Assembly (NCBI GenBank): GCA_000442125.1
Contig: KE546980.1
Span: forward strand, 372,001-436,000
Direction: 5' to 3'
Length of the DNA: 64,000 nucleotides
Origin: Opeltia flavorubescens
Lineage: Eukaryota > Ascomycota > Lecanoromycetes > Teloschistales > Teloschistaceae
Below the pieces are notes generated by a model. That model searched no databases, was not told the origin of the DNA, and was given only the letters and a program-made list of their open reading frames with translations. This document shows positions 22,884 to 35,700 of the stretch, in pieces. A program made the position numbers and the translations under genes. How positions within the stretch are numbered: position 1 is the first letter of the stretch; every line of letters begins with the position of its first letter.

Positions 22884-25800
22884 TCAATCTCCTCCAGCAC
22901 CAATATTCGATCTCGAGCTCCTAACACTATGACTACTCTGCCCCGCATGTGTATGGCTCCCGTATCTCCCTGGCATACCTCCGCGATGAGAATGGGAAAG
23001 ACTGCCCACGTCATGTTTGCCTAAATACGAAAAAAAGAGGCCATCAGCATACTATTCTTCTAAAAAATTTCAAGATCGATAAAATTGAAGTAAACTCACC
23101 ATCACAGCAACTCCTCACATTCTCTAGTGTCTTCCCGCCCGGCGCAGTAGCCCCGACGTTGCTAACTTTCAGTGAGAGATCCGTCTCACTACCCTGCCGA
23201 CTCCCCGCCTGGCTGCTCGTAGGCCTATACACGCCTGCTGTATTCGCAGGTGCTCCGTGTCTCGAGGCCGATGTCATCGTACCGGCGCCGACACTCTGTT
23301 GACTCGTGCGACTACTCACGCTCAACCCGCGATTCGGCCTCCAGTACGCGCTGATACGGCTGCCGAGGCTCGCACTATTCCTTCTACTGTGCCTTTCGCC
23401 TTGTTGAGAAGTATCTGATTCATACTGCAATGACGATGCAGGTGGAACACCCGTCGGTTGGCGCGTGGAATGTCTGCTCTGGCTTCTGCCATCGGGCGGG
23501 GGTTCAGGCGTTTTGCCACGACTGCGGAAGGAAGCGAGGGAGATGCGGGAGCCGCGGGTTCGAGATGAGGAGCGGTTATTATACGCTGGGTTGAATTCGG
23601 CAAGTTCTTCGGCTGTGAGGTTTGGATTATCGGAGCCTTCAGGACCGGTGCGTAGAAGCAAGTATGAAAGAGCGTTGAACCACGTTTCATGCCGCTGGCT
23701 GGTCTGTGCAGTGAATTTGACGCTGCGACCTGGGGTTACAATCACTAAGCTTTTGCGATGGAGACCCGGGGGCATAGGATTATCGTCCGTTACTACTCTG
23801 ACGGCTTCAATGGCCACGCTTTTCGCCTTCATCTGGGCTCGTCCAGCGGTGGAGGGATCCCGATCGGACCAATAGAGGGTACGAGTGTATGGATGAACCC
23901 AGAAGAAGCGCCGATGACGGTTGTTCGACATCTCGCCCCTACCAGCCTTGCGGGTGTACTTCCAGAGAAATTCACCGATCATGGTTTGTGTAATAGCCTG
24001 GATCATTCGAGGATCGGTACCATTGTCGACACCATCAGGCATGGGCATGCCGTCTAAGCGAATGTTGAAACGTTCGTCTAATTCCGACTCGAATGAAGAG
24101 ACGGACGATCGCCTGGATGCACGGCTTCGGGTTGTAGAATAGCGAGCCCGAGGTGTGGTGTTATTCCTTGATGCAGGTGTTGCTATAGTCACTCGATCAG
24201 TCGGTGTTCGTGGTCTACTGGGGGTTCGAGGTCGCATTGAGTTCGCTCTGTATGCAGAAGCTGGCGCGAGAGGGGGTCCCATTACGGCGGGAGGCTCGGT
24301 AGATGAAGTTCTTTGAGCTGCTGCTGCGATCGCCTTTTGATGGTCAGGTGGTAGAGGAGGATGGTTCTCAGCACTGTTACTAAATCGCATACTCGTTGAG
24401 CTGCCAGGTCGCTTCATGCCTTTTGCAAGCGGTGCAGCCTCCTTACTGGTCATTTCAGAGACCTTGGCTTTGGAGAAGTCAGACGTATCGGAGAACTTTT
24501 GGTTCGTAGGAGGCGGCGAAGTAGCACCGATAGCAGAGAGCGGTTTGAGCGCAGGTACACCGAATGGCCTAATGCCGTCTGTGCTTTCCTTCTGTTTCAT
24601 CATTCTGTCAATCTGATCAGAGGAGAGTACAGTCTGGGCGCTGTGGTCGGTAGTATCTATCGGTGCTTGCTTGACCTGTTCGATAGATTTATAGCCCTTG
24701 GACGGTTCCCTCTGCGTAGCATTGGGTGATAACTCTCTCAGAGTTCGACTACTATGGTCTCGCTCGATCGATGGAAGAATACCGGTGCCGCTTGTCTCAT
24801 CCTCAGCTATCTGAGGAGGAGCAGCTTGTTGAGACTGGCCTGAGCCAAAGATAGAGCCAAGAATACGACCGGTGACGCCCTGGTTGAGACGGTTCGGAGG
24901 CTCCACTGCACTGGAGGGACTCTCTGCGGATATTTGATTTGCTAGAGGGTCTGACTCTTGAATTGCAGGGGCCTTCATTCCTTGCAATGGAGATGCTTGA
25001 TCGGATGTAGTCCTCGACATAAAAGGAAACCCGTGACTCGGCTGGGCCCCAGAATAGTCAGCTTGTGTGCTGCTGGGTAGCTGTTGAGGTTGCAGTGGTG
25101 CAGTAGCAATCCGTACGATAGGGGAAAGAGAAAGAGTAGGCAAATTGGCCTTGCCGCCTTGCTCTTCAATGCCACGTGTTTGCGACTCGGGTGTTCCAAT
25201 ACTGCTATTTTCTCCAGACCCACTAAATATCATGCCAGATCTTTGAGACTGTGGTGTTGCAATATTAGTTATGTCTCTGGAAGCAGCAGATTTTGCGGAT
25301 AATGGAGTCGTATTCGAGGCTGGACCGAAGGTAGGGATGATGTTGCTGAACATGTACGATGGCTGATCCCAGACTGTCCGCGGTGGAGTCGATTTGGCAG
25401 TAGAAGGGGAGTCAAACACCCGGTCGCTTGCTGCTGGCGTCTTTATGCTCTCGCTTCTCGGAGTAATCGTTGTGGATTTTGCCATTCCTTGAGATCCATC
25501 AGAGGATGCTATCTTGCTGGGAGTATCGTATGGAGTAGATCCTTGCGTGACAGACTTCGGCACCACCTGTTCAGGTTGCCACGGTTCTGTCATGGTTCCT
25601 GAGTCAACAACGGGAATGCGAGGAACTGGTGGCTCACTCCCGCTATACAACATCGTTGCTGGCCGTATGCTTTGAGAAGATCTCTGCGAACTATCGCTTC
25701 TCCGCCTTCTGGAACTTGATCTTTGACTGCTCACAGATCGTCGCATGCTCGGAGTTGATCGCTGCGAAGACAAAGCCTTGCTTGGGGTTCCATCATCCCC

Positions 25801-27904
25801 ACTCTCGGTACCGTTGATGTCTCCTAATTCAGCAAACAGACTTTGACTGCCTTGACCGACAGGGCTTACGAAACTGGCAGGCGACCCCTTCGCTGTTGAT
25901 GGATTACTCTCAACGCCTTCATTGGCAAGGTGTAATCTGCGTGAACCACGATTGACTTTGATCCGATATTTTTGCGGTTGTCCTTGGTTCGGTGTCATAA
26001 ACCCATTGTTCTCTTCGTCTGCCGATGTCGATGCAGTGCTCGAGAAAGAAGATCGACCCCCGGACTTCGAGGACACCAACGTCGAAGGTCTCTTACCCCG
26101 TACAGTCCCACCACGAGCTACACCACCTTCAGTCTCCGTCATCTCATCGCTACTGTCTCCTCCCAAGCCCTCTGTGCCAGTCTTGAGAGCGTCATTGTCG
26201 GTAGGATAATCACGTTCTTGAGCAGTCTCAAATCCATCTTCGGTCTCATTGGCAGTCTGGTAGGCGTCGCTCATGTCAGTAGTTGGTGCAGGATCCGTGA
26301 TATCCCTACGGCGAGTACGCATTGGCTGGGGGCTGTTATCAGTGCTGTGGTCTTCCCAGCCAAGCTCATCAACCGCGATGTCTGTCCTACTGTTTCGTCC
26401 AGCACCCAGCATATTCGGCCTGACCGCTTTCTTGGCGAGATCCTGGTGCGATTTGGATTTGAGACGTTTGTGATCAGAGCCCTCACTCCTCCGCACATCC
26501 AGTTCATCCCTAGCTTCTTGCAGCATGCGTTTCAGCTCGAGTTTCTCCGTCTTTTCTCGGTGCACGTTGCCCTTCAGATTCTGAATCATACGATGAGCAT
26601 GATGCAAAGAGCTTTTTAATGTCTCCGACTCAAGCATGGAGTGCCGACGACCTCCTTTGCTGGGGGAGGGTGGTGGAGAGTGGTCAGTATCAGAACGGTC
26701 CATGGGGTTCATGTCCAAATCTGGGCTCATTTCTTCAGACTGATCTGGTGCATCCTCGCGGATTCGGCTTGCGAAAGCTTTGGCAAGCTCTTGGTTCTGA
26801 GAAGTCAAATCCTCGATCTTGCGGTGCAACGATGCTCTCTCGCTCTCGCCGTGGGTTAAATCCCTTCTTAAACTTCCCAATTCGGAGTCTTGATTCTTGC
26901 GAAGAATTGTGTGATCTTCTATGAACTTTCCATGGGTTTGTTTCAGATCATCGATTTCTCTCAGCGTCGAATTCTTCTCAGATGTTGCAGCGGCCAAAGC
27001 TTGCTGGATCCTGTGTTCCCTACTTGCCGCCTCTTTATGTTCAGCTGTCAATTCTTGAAGTTGAGCCTCCAGGTTCCAATTCTCATCCTTATATCTTTGT
27101 TCGCTCTCGTCCATACTTCGCAGACGCTGTGCAAAACCTTCCGCTTCCTGTTCTAGACGTGACTTTTCCAAAGTCGTGGACTTGAGCGCCTCGTCTCTTT
27201 CGGAAAGCATAGTCTGCAATTGGCGAACTTGTGATAACAGAGACGTACTGATCTCGGCGGCGAACTCGATGTCATGGACTTTACTCGATGGCTGATTTCG
27301 CTGCTTTCGTGGGACATTTACTTTCGAGGGGGAATCTGTTGCTTGGCTTGAGAATTTGGCCGGACTGGCAGGTTTCTATGCAAAGATCAGCGGGCGAGCA
27401 GCACAGTTGAAAGGGTTCTCTTACCCTTCCATCCAGGGCAAATGGTGTCTCTGAATCAGGTGCCGTGCCTACAGTGTCCGTCTTTGGGCCAAGGAAAGCT
27501 CGAGCACTCTCTCTGCCAACTTCATTATATTCTTTCTCGATATCACGCAAGCGTTGTCGCAATTCTGGAGCTAATTCATTTTGGTTCTGCTGCAACTCAA
27601 CCTCTCTCAAGCGTGCGGAGATCTTTTGTCGCTGTTCAACTAAAGTTGTCCCGAGCCTGGAAGCCTCTTGTAATCGTCTTTCAGTCTCAGCGAGGTGCGA
27701 CTCGAGCGCTCGCTTGGCGTGACTGGGGGATGAGGAGGGATGGTTATCAGCGAAGAGATGAGCGTCGAAGGTTGAATATCGATGTGGGCGGGAGGACTGC
27801 ATTCTTGGGGTGCTTGCGAATGGATCATCGCCATGTCTTATTCCATTCGCACCTTCCACTGGGGTAGGTTGACCATAAGGATTCGCAAGAGTAGTCGCCA
27901 TCAT
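22884..27904 (-). CDS. apsA: ApsA/Num1-type cortical anchor with coiled coil and C-terminal PH domain
   Basis: A cell-cortex protein that tethers dynein, and in yeast also mitochondria, so that nuclei are positioned; Aspergillus apsA mutants have anucleate sterigmata. Three exons: 27904..27425, 27375..23100 and 23020..22884, joined in phase to 1,630 residues. Residues about 60-420 are a long coiled coil (LESHLAETERRLQEASRL). A Ser/Thr/Pro-rich disordered middle follows. The C-terminal PH domain lies at about 1290-1420 and is recognised by TMIGEFLWKYTRKAGR, HRRFFWVHPYTRTLYWSD and FTAQTSQRHETWFNALSYLL. After it comes LENVRSCCDGKHDVGSLSH, a Cys/His motif that is split by the second intron, which supports that splice. 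The ATG at 27901 is an equally possible start. The region upstream of the coiled coil is short compared with some homologues. Confidence 0.93.
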
Positions 27905-28508
27905 AGACTCTCGGGTCGCACATGCAAGATTCGGTGCAATACTAAATTGCGGCGCACATCATACCATATACTTTAGAATATCTGCTGGAATAGTCGCTCT
28001 GTTGAGTATATTGAAATTGACGATAGTCGTAATGAATCGCCTTATTTATTGATTGGAAACGAATCCTGGTTTCGAGATTGTTGTCGAGTTGAGGTGAACG
28101 TAGCTTACGGAGAAGCAGCCACCTTTGATTGAATGAAACCGTAAAGGTCTGAATTAGACAGCCAAGTACATTAGATGGATATTTTGAAGAGATGGTAATT
28201 GCGACTTCTAAAGAACGTGAATGGTCGATGAATGTTTGTTGACGGAAAAGTGGGCAACTAGGAAACCATTTTGGGAATCATCGACAGGGGTGTTCATGCA
28301 CCAATCAGGACTCGTCCGTGCATGATCGACGTCATCCTCTGAAACTTAGACGGTAAAGGCAACACATCGATTTCGAGGCTGGATTACTAAACCGCATTTC
28401 GTTCTTCCACTCCATTCCAATACTTTATTGTGCAGGGCATAACCATATTAAAGAAATATCAGGACTTGACGTCTACAACTCAAGCCTGCTGCCATCTCCC
28501 TCTCGACA
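27905..28508. other. Divergent promoter between apsA-like and cwc24 genes
   Basis: A 604-bp region separating two genes transcribed away from each other, so it must hold both promoters. It is moderately AT-rich. No coding frame, tRNA or palindrome was recognised. Confidence 0.5.
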
Positions 28509-29552
28509 ATGGAAATCGCAGAACAACCACCCATCTCCCCCCAACCACTCTTCAAAAAGCGCACAACGAAATCCACCCTCCGCAAACGTCCCGCAACGCC
28601 CCCACCCGCCGACGACTCAGACTCCTCCGGCTACTCCTCCACCTCCTCAGAAAGCAACAACCGAAAAATAAAGCGCCAACGAAAATCCGCCGTCATAACC
28701 GCCTCTACAACCTCCTCCTCAACCATCCCACCCTCAAACCCAGACCTCTCCCCCACAAAACACGCCGGCGACCGCACCTCCACCCTAACCCTCACAAACG
28801 ACGCCACAAAAACCTCGAACTGGTTCGACGAAGCGTCTGAAAAAGACACCACCTCCAAACCCAACACCACCACAAGCACCACACCCAACCCTCTCAGCGA
28901 AAACACCTACAAAGGCGCCTCCTCCTACACCTCCTTCATCCAAAAAAACCCCAACGCCCCTCCCCGCGCCGGAATCGGCCCCATAAAAGCCCCCACCAAC
29001 ATCCGCACCATCACCGTCACCGACTTCGCCCCGGACGTATGCAAAGACTACAAGCAAACCGGCTTCTGCGGCTTCGGGGACAGCTGCAAGTTCCTGCACG
29101 CGCGGGAAGACTACAAGCAAGGCTGGGAGCTGGACAAGGAGTGGGAGAAAGTGGGTCCGGGTGCTGCGGGGGGTAATAAGAAAGGAGGGAAATTTGGCGG
29201 CAGGGGACAGAAGACGGCGCAGCGGCAAGGTGTTGCTGGTGATGGGGGAGAAGAGGAAGATGAGGATGCGTTGTTGGAGGGTATCCCGTTCGCGTGTATT
29301 ATCTGTAAAGAAGGGTATAAAGACCCGATAGTGACGAAATGCGGGCATTATTTCTGCGAAAAGTGTGCGTTGCAGCGGTATCGACGCAGTCCATCGTGCG
29401 CGGCTTGCGGGTCGGGGACCGGGGGTGTGTTTAACGGGGCGAAAGGGTTGAGGAAGCTTCTGGAACGGAAGCGGGAAAGAGCGAGGTTGAGGAGGGAGAA
29501 GGCGCTGGAGAATGGAGAGGAGGTGGAAAGTGAAGAGGAAGGCGAACAATGA
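28509..29552 (+). CDS. cwc24: Pre-mRNA-splicing factor Cwc24 (RNF113A orthologue), CCCH plus RING
   Basis: A spliceosome B-act component and E3-like RING protein that contacts the 5' splice site before the first catalytic step. A single exon of 347 codons, typical length. The N-terminal 150 residues are Ser/Thr/Pro-rich with basic clusters. The CCCH finger at about 178-197 reads CKDYKQTGFCGFGDSCKFLH (C-x8-C-x5-C-x3-H). The C3HC4 RING at about 262-300 contains CIICKEGYKDPIVTKCGHYF and CEKCALQRY. A basic C-terminal helix follows (RKLLERKRERARLRREK). The first half of the coding strand is extremely C-rich and G-poor, the second half the reverse. It converges on the BEACH gene with 191 bp between stops. 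Confidence 0.96.
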   Translation: MEIAEQPPISPQPLFKKRTTKSTLRKRPATPPPADDSDSSGYSSTSSESNNRKIKRQRKSAVITASTTSSSTIPPSNPDLSPTKHAGDRTSTLTLTNDATKTSNWFDEASEKDTTSKPNTTTSTTPNPLSENTYKGASSYTSFIQKNPNAPPRAGIGPIKAPTNIRTITVTDFAPDVCKDYKQTGFCGFGDSCKFLHAREDYKQGWELDKEWEKVGPGAAGGNKKGGKFGGRGQKTAQRQGVAGDGGEEEDEDALLEGIPFACIICKEGYKDPIVTKCGHYFCEKCALQRYRRSPSCAACGSGTGGVFNGAKGLRKLLERKRERARLRREKALENGEEVESEEEGEQ

Positions 29553-29743
29553 GGAGTGCGTAGATTTGAGTAAACAGAAAAAAAGATCAATCGTAAATAT
29601 TCTCTCTGTGGATGGCTTTTGTCGCTACTTGGTTTCGATGAGAAGCACTACGACAGCCAGAAACGCCCACGTAAGTCATAAGCAGAACGAACTCGAAGCA
29701 AACCAGTAAAACGCATCTACTCTTCATATCCGATATACGTCCA

Positions 29744-32700
29744 TCACTGCCGCTGCACGCACTGCCATTCATACTAGATGCCCAACGAGTCAGCATAAAT
29801 CACTCCTTACCAACCCCGTCTCTTGGGGAAAAGAGTAAAACTCACCACCCTCCCTTCCTCATCCCCCGTGTAGACCCTCTGCGCCAACGGCAGCACACAC
29901 GTAATCGAAGCCTTGATGTTAAACCCCGCCTGATCAAGATGATGCATGCGTTTGACATGCTCGAGGACGAAGGCTCCATCACGAATGGTAAGGTTCCAGA
30001 TCTACGAGCCCCAAAAAGTTATCATTAGCACACCCACCCCCGACCTCTTTTCCGGAAAACCAAGGGAATCAAGATAGAAAGGACTCACATTAACAACCCC
30101 CCTCCCATGCCCCGTAAAGACCAACTCCCTCTTCAACCACGCATTCCCACTCCCCTCAAAAAACGCACAACTCACCACCTTTCCCCCACCATCCCCCTCC
30201 TCCCTACCCATCCCCCTCTCCACAATAACCTCTCCATTGAGCGTAAAAATCCCCACCTCCCTCCCCCTACAAACCAGAATCTTCCCATTAACATCATTCA
30301 CCTTTGCACAAGTCACCGGCTGCTGTTTCCCCTCCTCCAACCTCCTCACAATCTCCATGCGATTAAGATCCCAAAGCAAAACCTGCCCGTCCTCCGCAGC
30401 CGACAGTAGCGTGCGAAAGGAGCGAGAAGCAGCTAGTACAGTGACAGGGGTGCGATGCCCAAAGAGTGACCCTTTCGGGTGTAAATCCACCGATTTATTC
30501 CCCGTATAAGACACCCCCCAGATGGAGATAACGCAGTCTTCGCCCGCGGTGATGAGAGTCTGGTGATCGACAAAAAGTACGCAGGAGATCTGCGTAACGT
30601 GCACGTGTTCGAAAAGCCCGATCAATTTCTTCGTATCGCCGGTGAAAAACCGTATACCGCCGTCGATAAAACCCCATTCCATGCATTTGTCATATGTAGG
30701 TCCGATATTGATCGTCGATGGTGAGGAACACATCAGCCGGTCCAACTTGCTGGAATACTGTAACGAGGCGACTCGATCTTCGATTTCGAAGACTGCGGAT
30801 GGAAGTCGTGTCAGGGTCTCGGCCATGGTGTCGATTTGCTTCTGAACATGTCGCCCGTCATCACGAGCTGGATGGCTTCGCTGGAAGACTTGATGCGGTG
30901 TTTGACCGAAATTGTGAATAATGCCAATCGTGGCCAATCTTTCGAGGGGGTCTTCGATTTTGTCAAGGTCCCTTGCGCCCCTGTAGGAGAGGTGATGGAA
31001 GACATTAGTAGCTTCCAAGGCAGCTTCGCCACGTTGTTTGTGGCCGAATATAAGATCGATCCAGTGATGCAGATTCTTGCTCACGTAGTCGCTCTCGAGT
31101 GCTTCTCTATTCTTTGCGATGAAGATCTTGGGGTCACCTTTCGCCCATGGGGGAAGATTTACTTTATCAATGGTCTCACCGTCTCCCTGACGTTGTCCAA
31201 AATCGAACTCATTCAGATTGAGCAGGAACTCTGGAAGATAGAAGAATTCTGGTATCAATTCCCGGACGTCGGTCATGCTGCCACGGGACGCGGACATCCA
31301 CGTCTTCTCGACTGAGTAGAATAAGCGATCAGGATGGTCAAAAGACCCTCCTTGTAAGAGCAGGTACGACTGGACGAAAGGCTGCAGGCGAATCAGATAA
31401 GAAGTCANGATCATCGCAGTGGAATAATGGGTTCCATAGTGGAAAGGTGGAGCATTGTGATCGCCCATTTCAGCAAAAGATTGATAACGTTCTCTGAAGT
31501 CGGCCTGCCTTTCTGGCGTCTGACAGCCCATTGGCTTGGTGAGGTCTCGGAAACTTCGAGGGTCGCTGAGGTCCAATTCTTCACTCGTATAATCGGCGAG
31601 TACCCAAGGGAAAACGGGATATTGGGTCAGATCGTTGAACGTCCGACCAGCCATCGTATTGATGTGCATAAGATAGTTGAAGTTGGACATTTCGCCTGTT
31701 ATCCATTTGCGAGTTGCTGGATTGGAATTGTTCTGGGCAAACACACTTGTGAACCTTGAGCCCAAGGACTGCGGATGGTCAGCAGGGTCTTTGATTGTAT
31801 CAAATCTCCAAGCGCCTTCCTCAACCGTAGCCGATGCTCGTCCTTTTGTGCTCGAAACATTATTAAGAAGTTTCTGATACAGGTCATCGCGGAGACTGGT
31901 GTTGTTTGTTGTCAGCAGATAGCTGCGGCCGTCGTTGAAGAAGATCTCAATAGCCACATCTCTGAAGAGGAATCTGCGCTTGGAAATGCTAAGGATCTCA
32001 TCTCGGCGCCAGCTGCGAACATCCTGTTCCACTTTGCCGCTGATGATAGGTCTCTCGCCAGAGTCATGCCCGGATATCATGTGAAGATAATTGTCGCGCT
32101 CGTCTTGGGGAGCCTGTGAAACACCAACTATCTCGCCATCTGAGCGCTGGAACAAGCCGTCCAGCAGATAAAGATGACGCTTTCCCAGAATCAGGAGACC
32201 CTCTGAACCTTCCAGTCCCACGATACGGGAAACATTGTGTACATCTTCAACCTGATCATCACGGTGCAGACTCCTTAACACTTTCCGATTCTTGTCCTCG
32301 CAATCTCCACCATTTCGAGTGTCGTCAATCAGCTCAAAGTCATCTTCATTGTCAGTTTCGTCATTGCTTGACTTTGGTGATGTGCCCTTATTCACAGGAG
32401 TTGCGGCCTCATTAGACTTAGATTGAGGTGCGGTCGATGTGTTGGGCACCGGTGATCTTGCTTTACCTGTGCTACGTCGTGAGCGGATAGTATCACGCCT
32501 TTTCTGACTAGATCCCTGGGATTTCTCGCGTTTTGGCCGATAGTCCCGGAGATGAGGTTTCCGGTCAATTGTTGTCCGCAATCTCATCCTGTTTCGACCC
32601 TCCGTCTGGTCGAGTTTCCATCTTAACGGCTCGAGTGTCTCGAGAAGCCCACAAGGTCGCTCAAGGCTACGTTTCAGTTTACTCCAGGAAGTTTGATTGA

Positions 32701-35700
32701 AGGTCTGAGCGTTCTGTTGGTCTTGGGTAGTACGCTGTCTCTTGATCGACTCGGATGAGTATATATTTGATCGCCAGTGATCGCAACTTGTCTCGTGTCG
32801 GCGGATGGTCTCATCACGAGCGAGAGCTTGCGCTGACCATTGTTTGAGCTTGTGTTTTCGTTTGGATATCCGAACTTTTGCAGCCTCCTCAGTATTATGG
32901 TTTTCCTCCGAAACAAAATCTGCCCAAGACTTCGCCAATCCACCAGTAAAGATTGAGTCAAGCACCTTTCGACTCTCATCAACCCAAGCAAGAAAGTGTT
33001 CATTATCTGCTCCAGTCACTCTGCGGAAATCCTTGAAAAGCTCGACATCTGAGCCGGTGGCGGCGTGCTTGAGGATTTGGACCGTCTCCTCGGCTTTGTG
33101 AACAAGAAGCAGACGCCACAAGTCAGCAGCACACGATCTCACTCCATGATCCGTTGCGACGAGCTTGGAGTAAAGCAGAAAGCAGAATAATCGAAGGAAG
33201 TACTTTTGGTTGTCATCGATCGCGAATAGAATAGCTTGCCAATACACAAGCCTCTCCATGAACGCTACCGTTTCGCCAGGCTGCTTATTTTCGTCCAATT
33301 CAGATAATCTCAACAACACGATCCTTAGCAGGACCTCCCGGATAGTAGCGATAATATGACTGCAAAGACGAACGTTCTTCATTTTCTGGACATCGGGTAG
33401 CTGAAGGTAGTCCAGAGCACCTCCCAAGAACTCCAGCACGAGCTCTGCTCCCTCGATGAACCAGCCTTCAAAGACGGCTTCACCAAGATGGCCCGCAAGT
33501 CGTTGCATATTAGCCAGCACTCTAGGCTCTGAAAGTGCTGTAGGGTCTAGCTTTAAGGTATTACCAACTTGAATCAGAGTGTTTCGCAAAACGTATGATT
33601 CGAAAAACGCTTGATGTTCTTGTATGCCCGGTGGTACCTTCATGAAAAGTCCCAGACCCAGAAAGTCTTTACGGACAAGTATCTGGTCTACATACACTGC
33701 GATAATCATTTCAAGAAGTTCTTGGACTATGGAGTGATCAGTGCCCGAGGCTCCACGAGATTCACGTTTGGAGGAGGGATCTGGCTGGGGCGTGACAGGG
33801 ATTGGTTGGATATTTGGTCTGTCCGATTTGACAAGCACATATGATGACACGCGTCTCAGACTCGGTAGCCTTGGTCTTAGGCTGGTCGGCGCACTTTCGG
33901 TTGTCACTGTTCGAATAACATAGTCGCTGGTGGTAGATGAGCGCGATAAAGGTCTGACCAGGACGTCTTCTCCCGTGGGAACGACGAGCGACTCTCGGGC
34001 TCGGAGCTCGGTATCTGGGTCAAGCCCACGGGAATCCACAATGTTCGGATAAAGTGTGGAAAGAAGCTCTTGCACGTAGTTGGAATTGACTGCGAAATCA
34101 CGAAACTCCACAGATCGCGAATGCACATCAGTGAGGAATCGAGTCACTGTTCTTATAATCGAAGTAGGTTGAGAGTCGCTCGGTAACTGAACGTTATTTG
34201 CTATTGGACGATTCAGTACATGCACAAGCAGCGCGAGGAATACGCACTCGCTAAACGGACCCCGTCCTCGTTCTTCTTGTCAGCAGTTGGTTTCGGTGGC
34301 CGCAAATTCTCTTGATATGGAGCTTGAGGTGGAAGCTTTCTCGAAGGGGTAACGGGATTGTCGTTTTTGTGGTCTTGAGATATCGGCACTTCAGAATTGT
34401 CTCGATGCAGTGCTTTGAAACCATTCTGCATTAAAGCAACGATTACAGGGAGGATTTCAGGATACAGCGTCTTGCAATTTCCTTCGGCCATGAAGTCTTC
34501 CAATAGGCTATAGAGGTTGAAAGGTTTGTTAAAATCGATGCCACCAATGTCGCTGCCAAGGAGTACGGCGAAACAGGCTCGCCAGATGGATGGAAGAAAC
34601 CACCAACGTTGAAGGCGGTACTGCAAGATCACCATACCACCCGTGTCGTCGGTAAACCTCTTGACATAGTTTTGCCCATTGAAGACCAATAAGCGAGCGA
34701 GTATCTTTGATACAAGGACTACGACATGAGAGTTCTCACTCACAAGGAGGTGCAGAAGCCACTTATTGCAATCAGCGGGTGTTCATAAGCTGAGAGGTAG
34801 AATATACCTTGTTGGTTACTGTTTTAGTAAATCTCGTGAGAAAGCTGGTGTCTCCTGGGAGGCAGATAAGATCGGTAATCAATTCTAGCATGCGAATTGC
34901 GATGAGGGACGTCGAAAGGTCGACGCCTGAAGAGTCTTCATAAGGATCAGAGCTTTTGGGAGGTTCCAAATGTAGGGTCTGATTAGGACTTTTGTTCATG
35001 GCTTGAGGATAGGTATATTCTCGGAGACCTTGGTCGTCCCTCCAGGCTCTCTCGAAAGCATAGGTGATGTACATTGCCAAAGAGCGTAAACTATCGCCTG
35101 TCATGTTCATGCTCAGGATAGCACGGAAAGCGCGTAAGAAATGCTCGAACGCTGTTGATCTGAATATGTCCGTCTTGAGAGCCTCAAGCCACTTCTTAAC
35201 GATACCTGCCGAAAAGTGTTAGCCATCTTTTTAAGAGACGTTGCAGGAGCGTGACTAACGCATCTTCGAGAGGCGTTTTGCGTTGAAAGTATGATACTTG
35301 CTGCTGATACCAAATGCTGTGAATTGGTCGTAGTAAAGTGCTTGTACTTTAAGGGGCATGGTGCGCCAATAGTCGGCGTCTACCAGCAAGACCCGGTATG
35401 CTAATGGGTTGTTGAGCACCGAGCGCTCTGGCTGGTCTCTTCGGTAACCAAGGAATTTTAATACAATTGTGAGGATCTTGAGTGCAAAGTCCTCTTTTGC
35501 ATCTTTGGCTTTTTGATGATTGGATTGATCTGTAGTGTCATCATGAATTCCTGTAGCTCCAATCCCAATTTTCATGGCAAGCAAGTTGGATAAGATAGCA
35601 AAGCCATTTTCTCTCTCCATAGCTTCACTACAACGCCAATTGTTCCTAATGCTTTCGAAGACACAATTTAATGCGCAGAGAATAGCATCTTCACCACTAG

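Noticed and set aside
23465-23875. 136-codon plus-strand frame within the apsA-like gene
   Set aside because: The minus strand encodes the conserved PH domain and flanks in this interval.
28785-29549. 254-codon minus-strand frame across cwc24
   Set aside because: It is produced by the strong strand-composition skew of cwc24; the plus strand carries the CCCH and RING motifs.
30107-30509. Plus-strand open frames opposite the 3' part of the BEACH gene
   Set aside because: They are shadows of the WD40-coding minus strand, which has clear domain motifs and in-phase splicing there.
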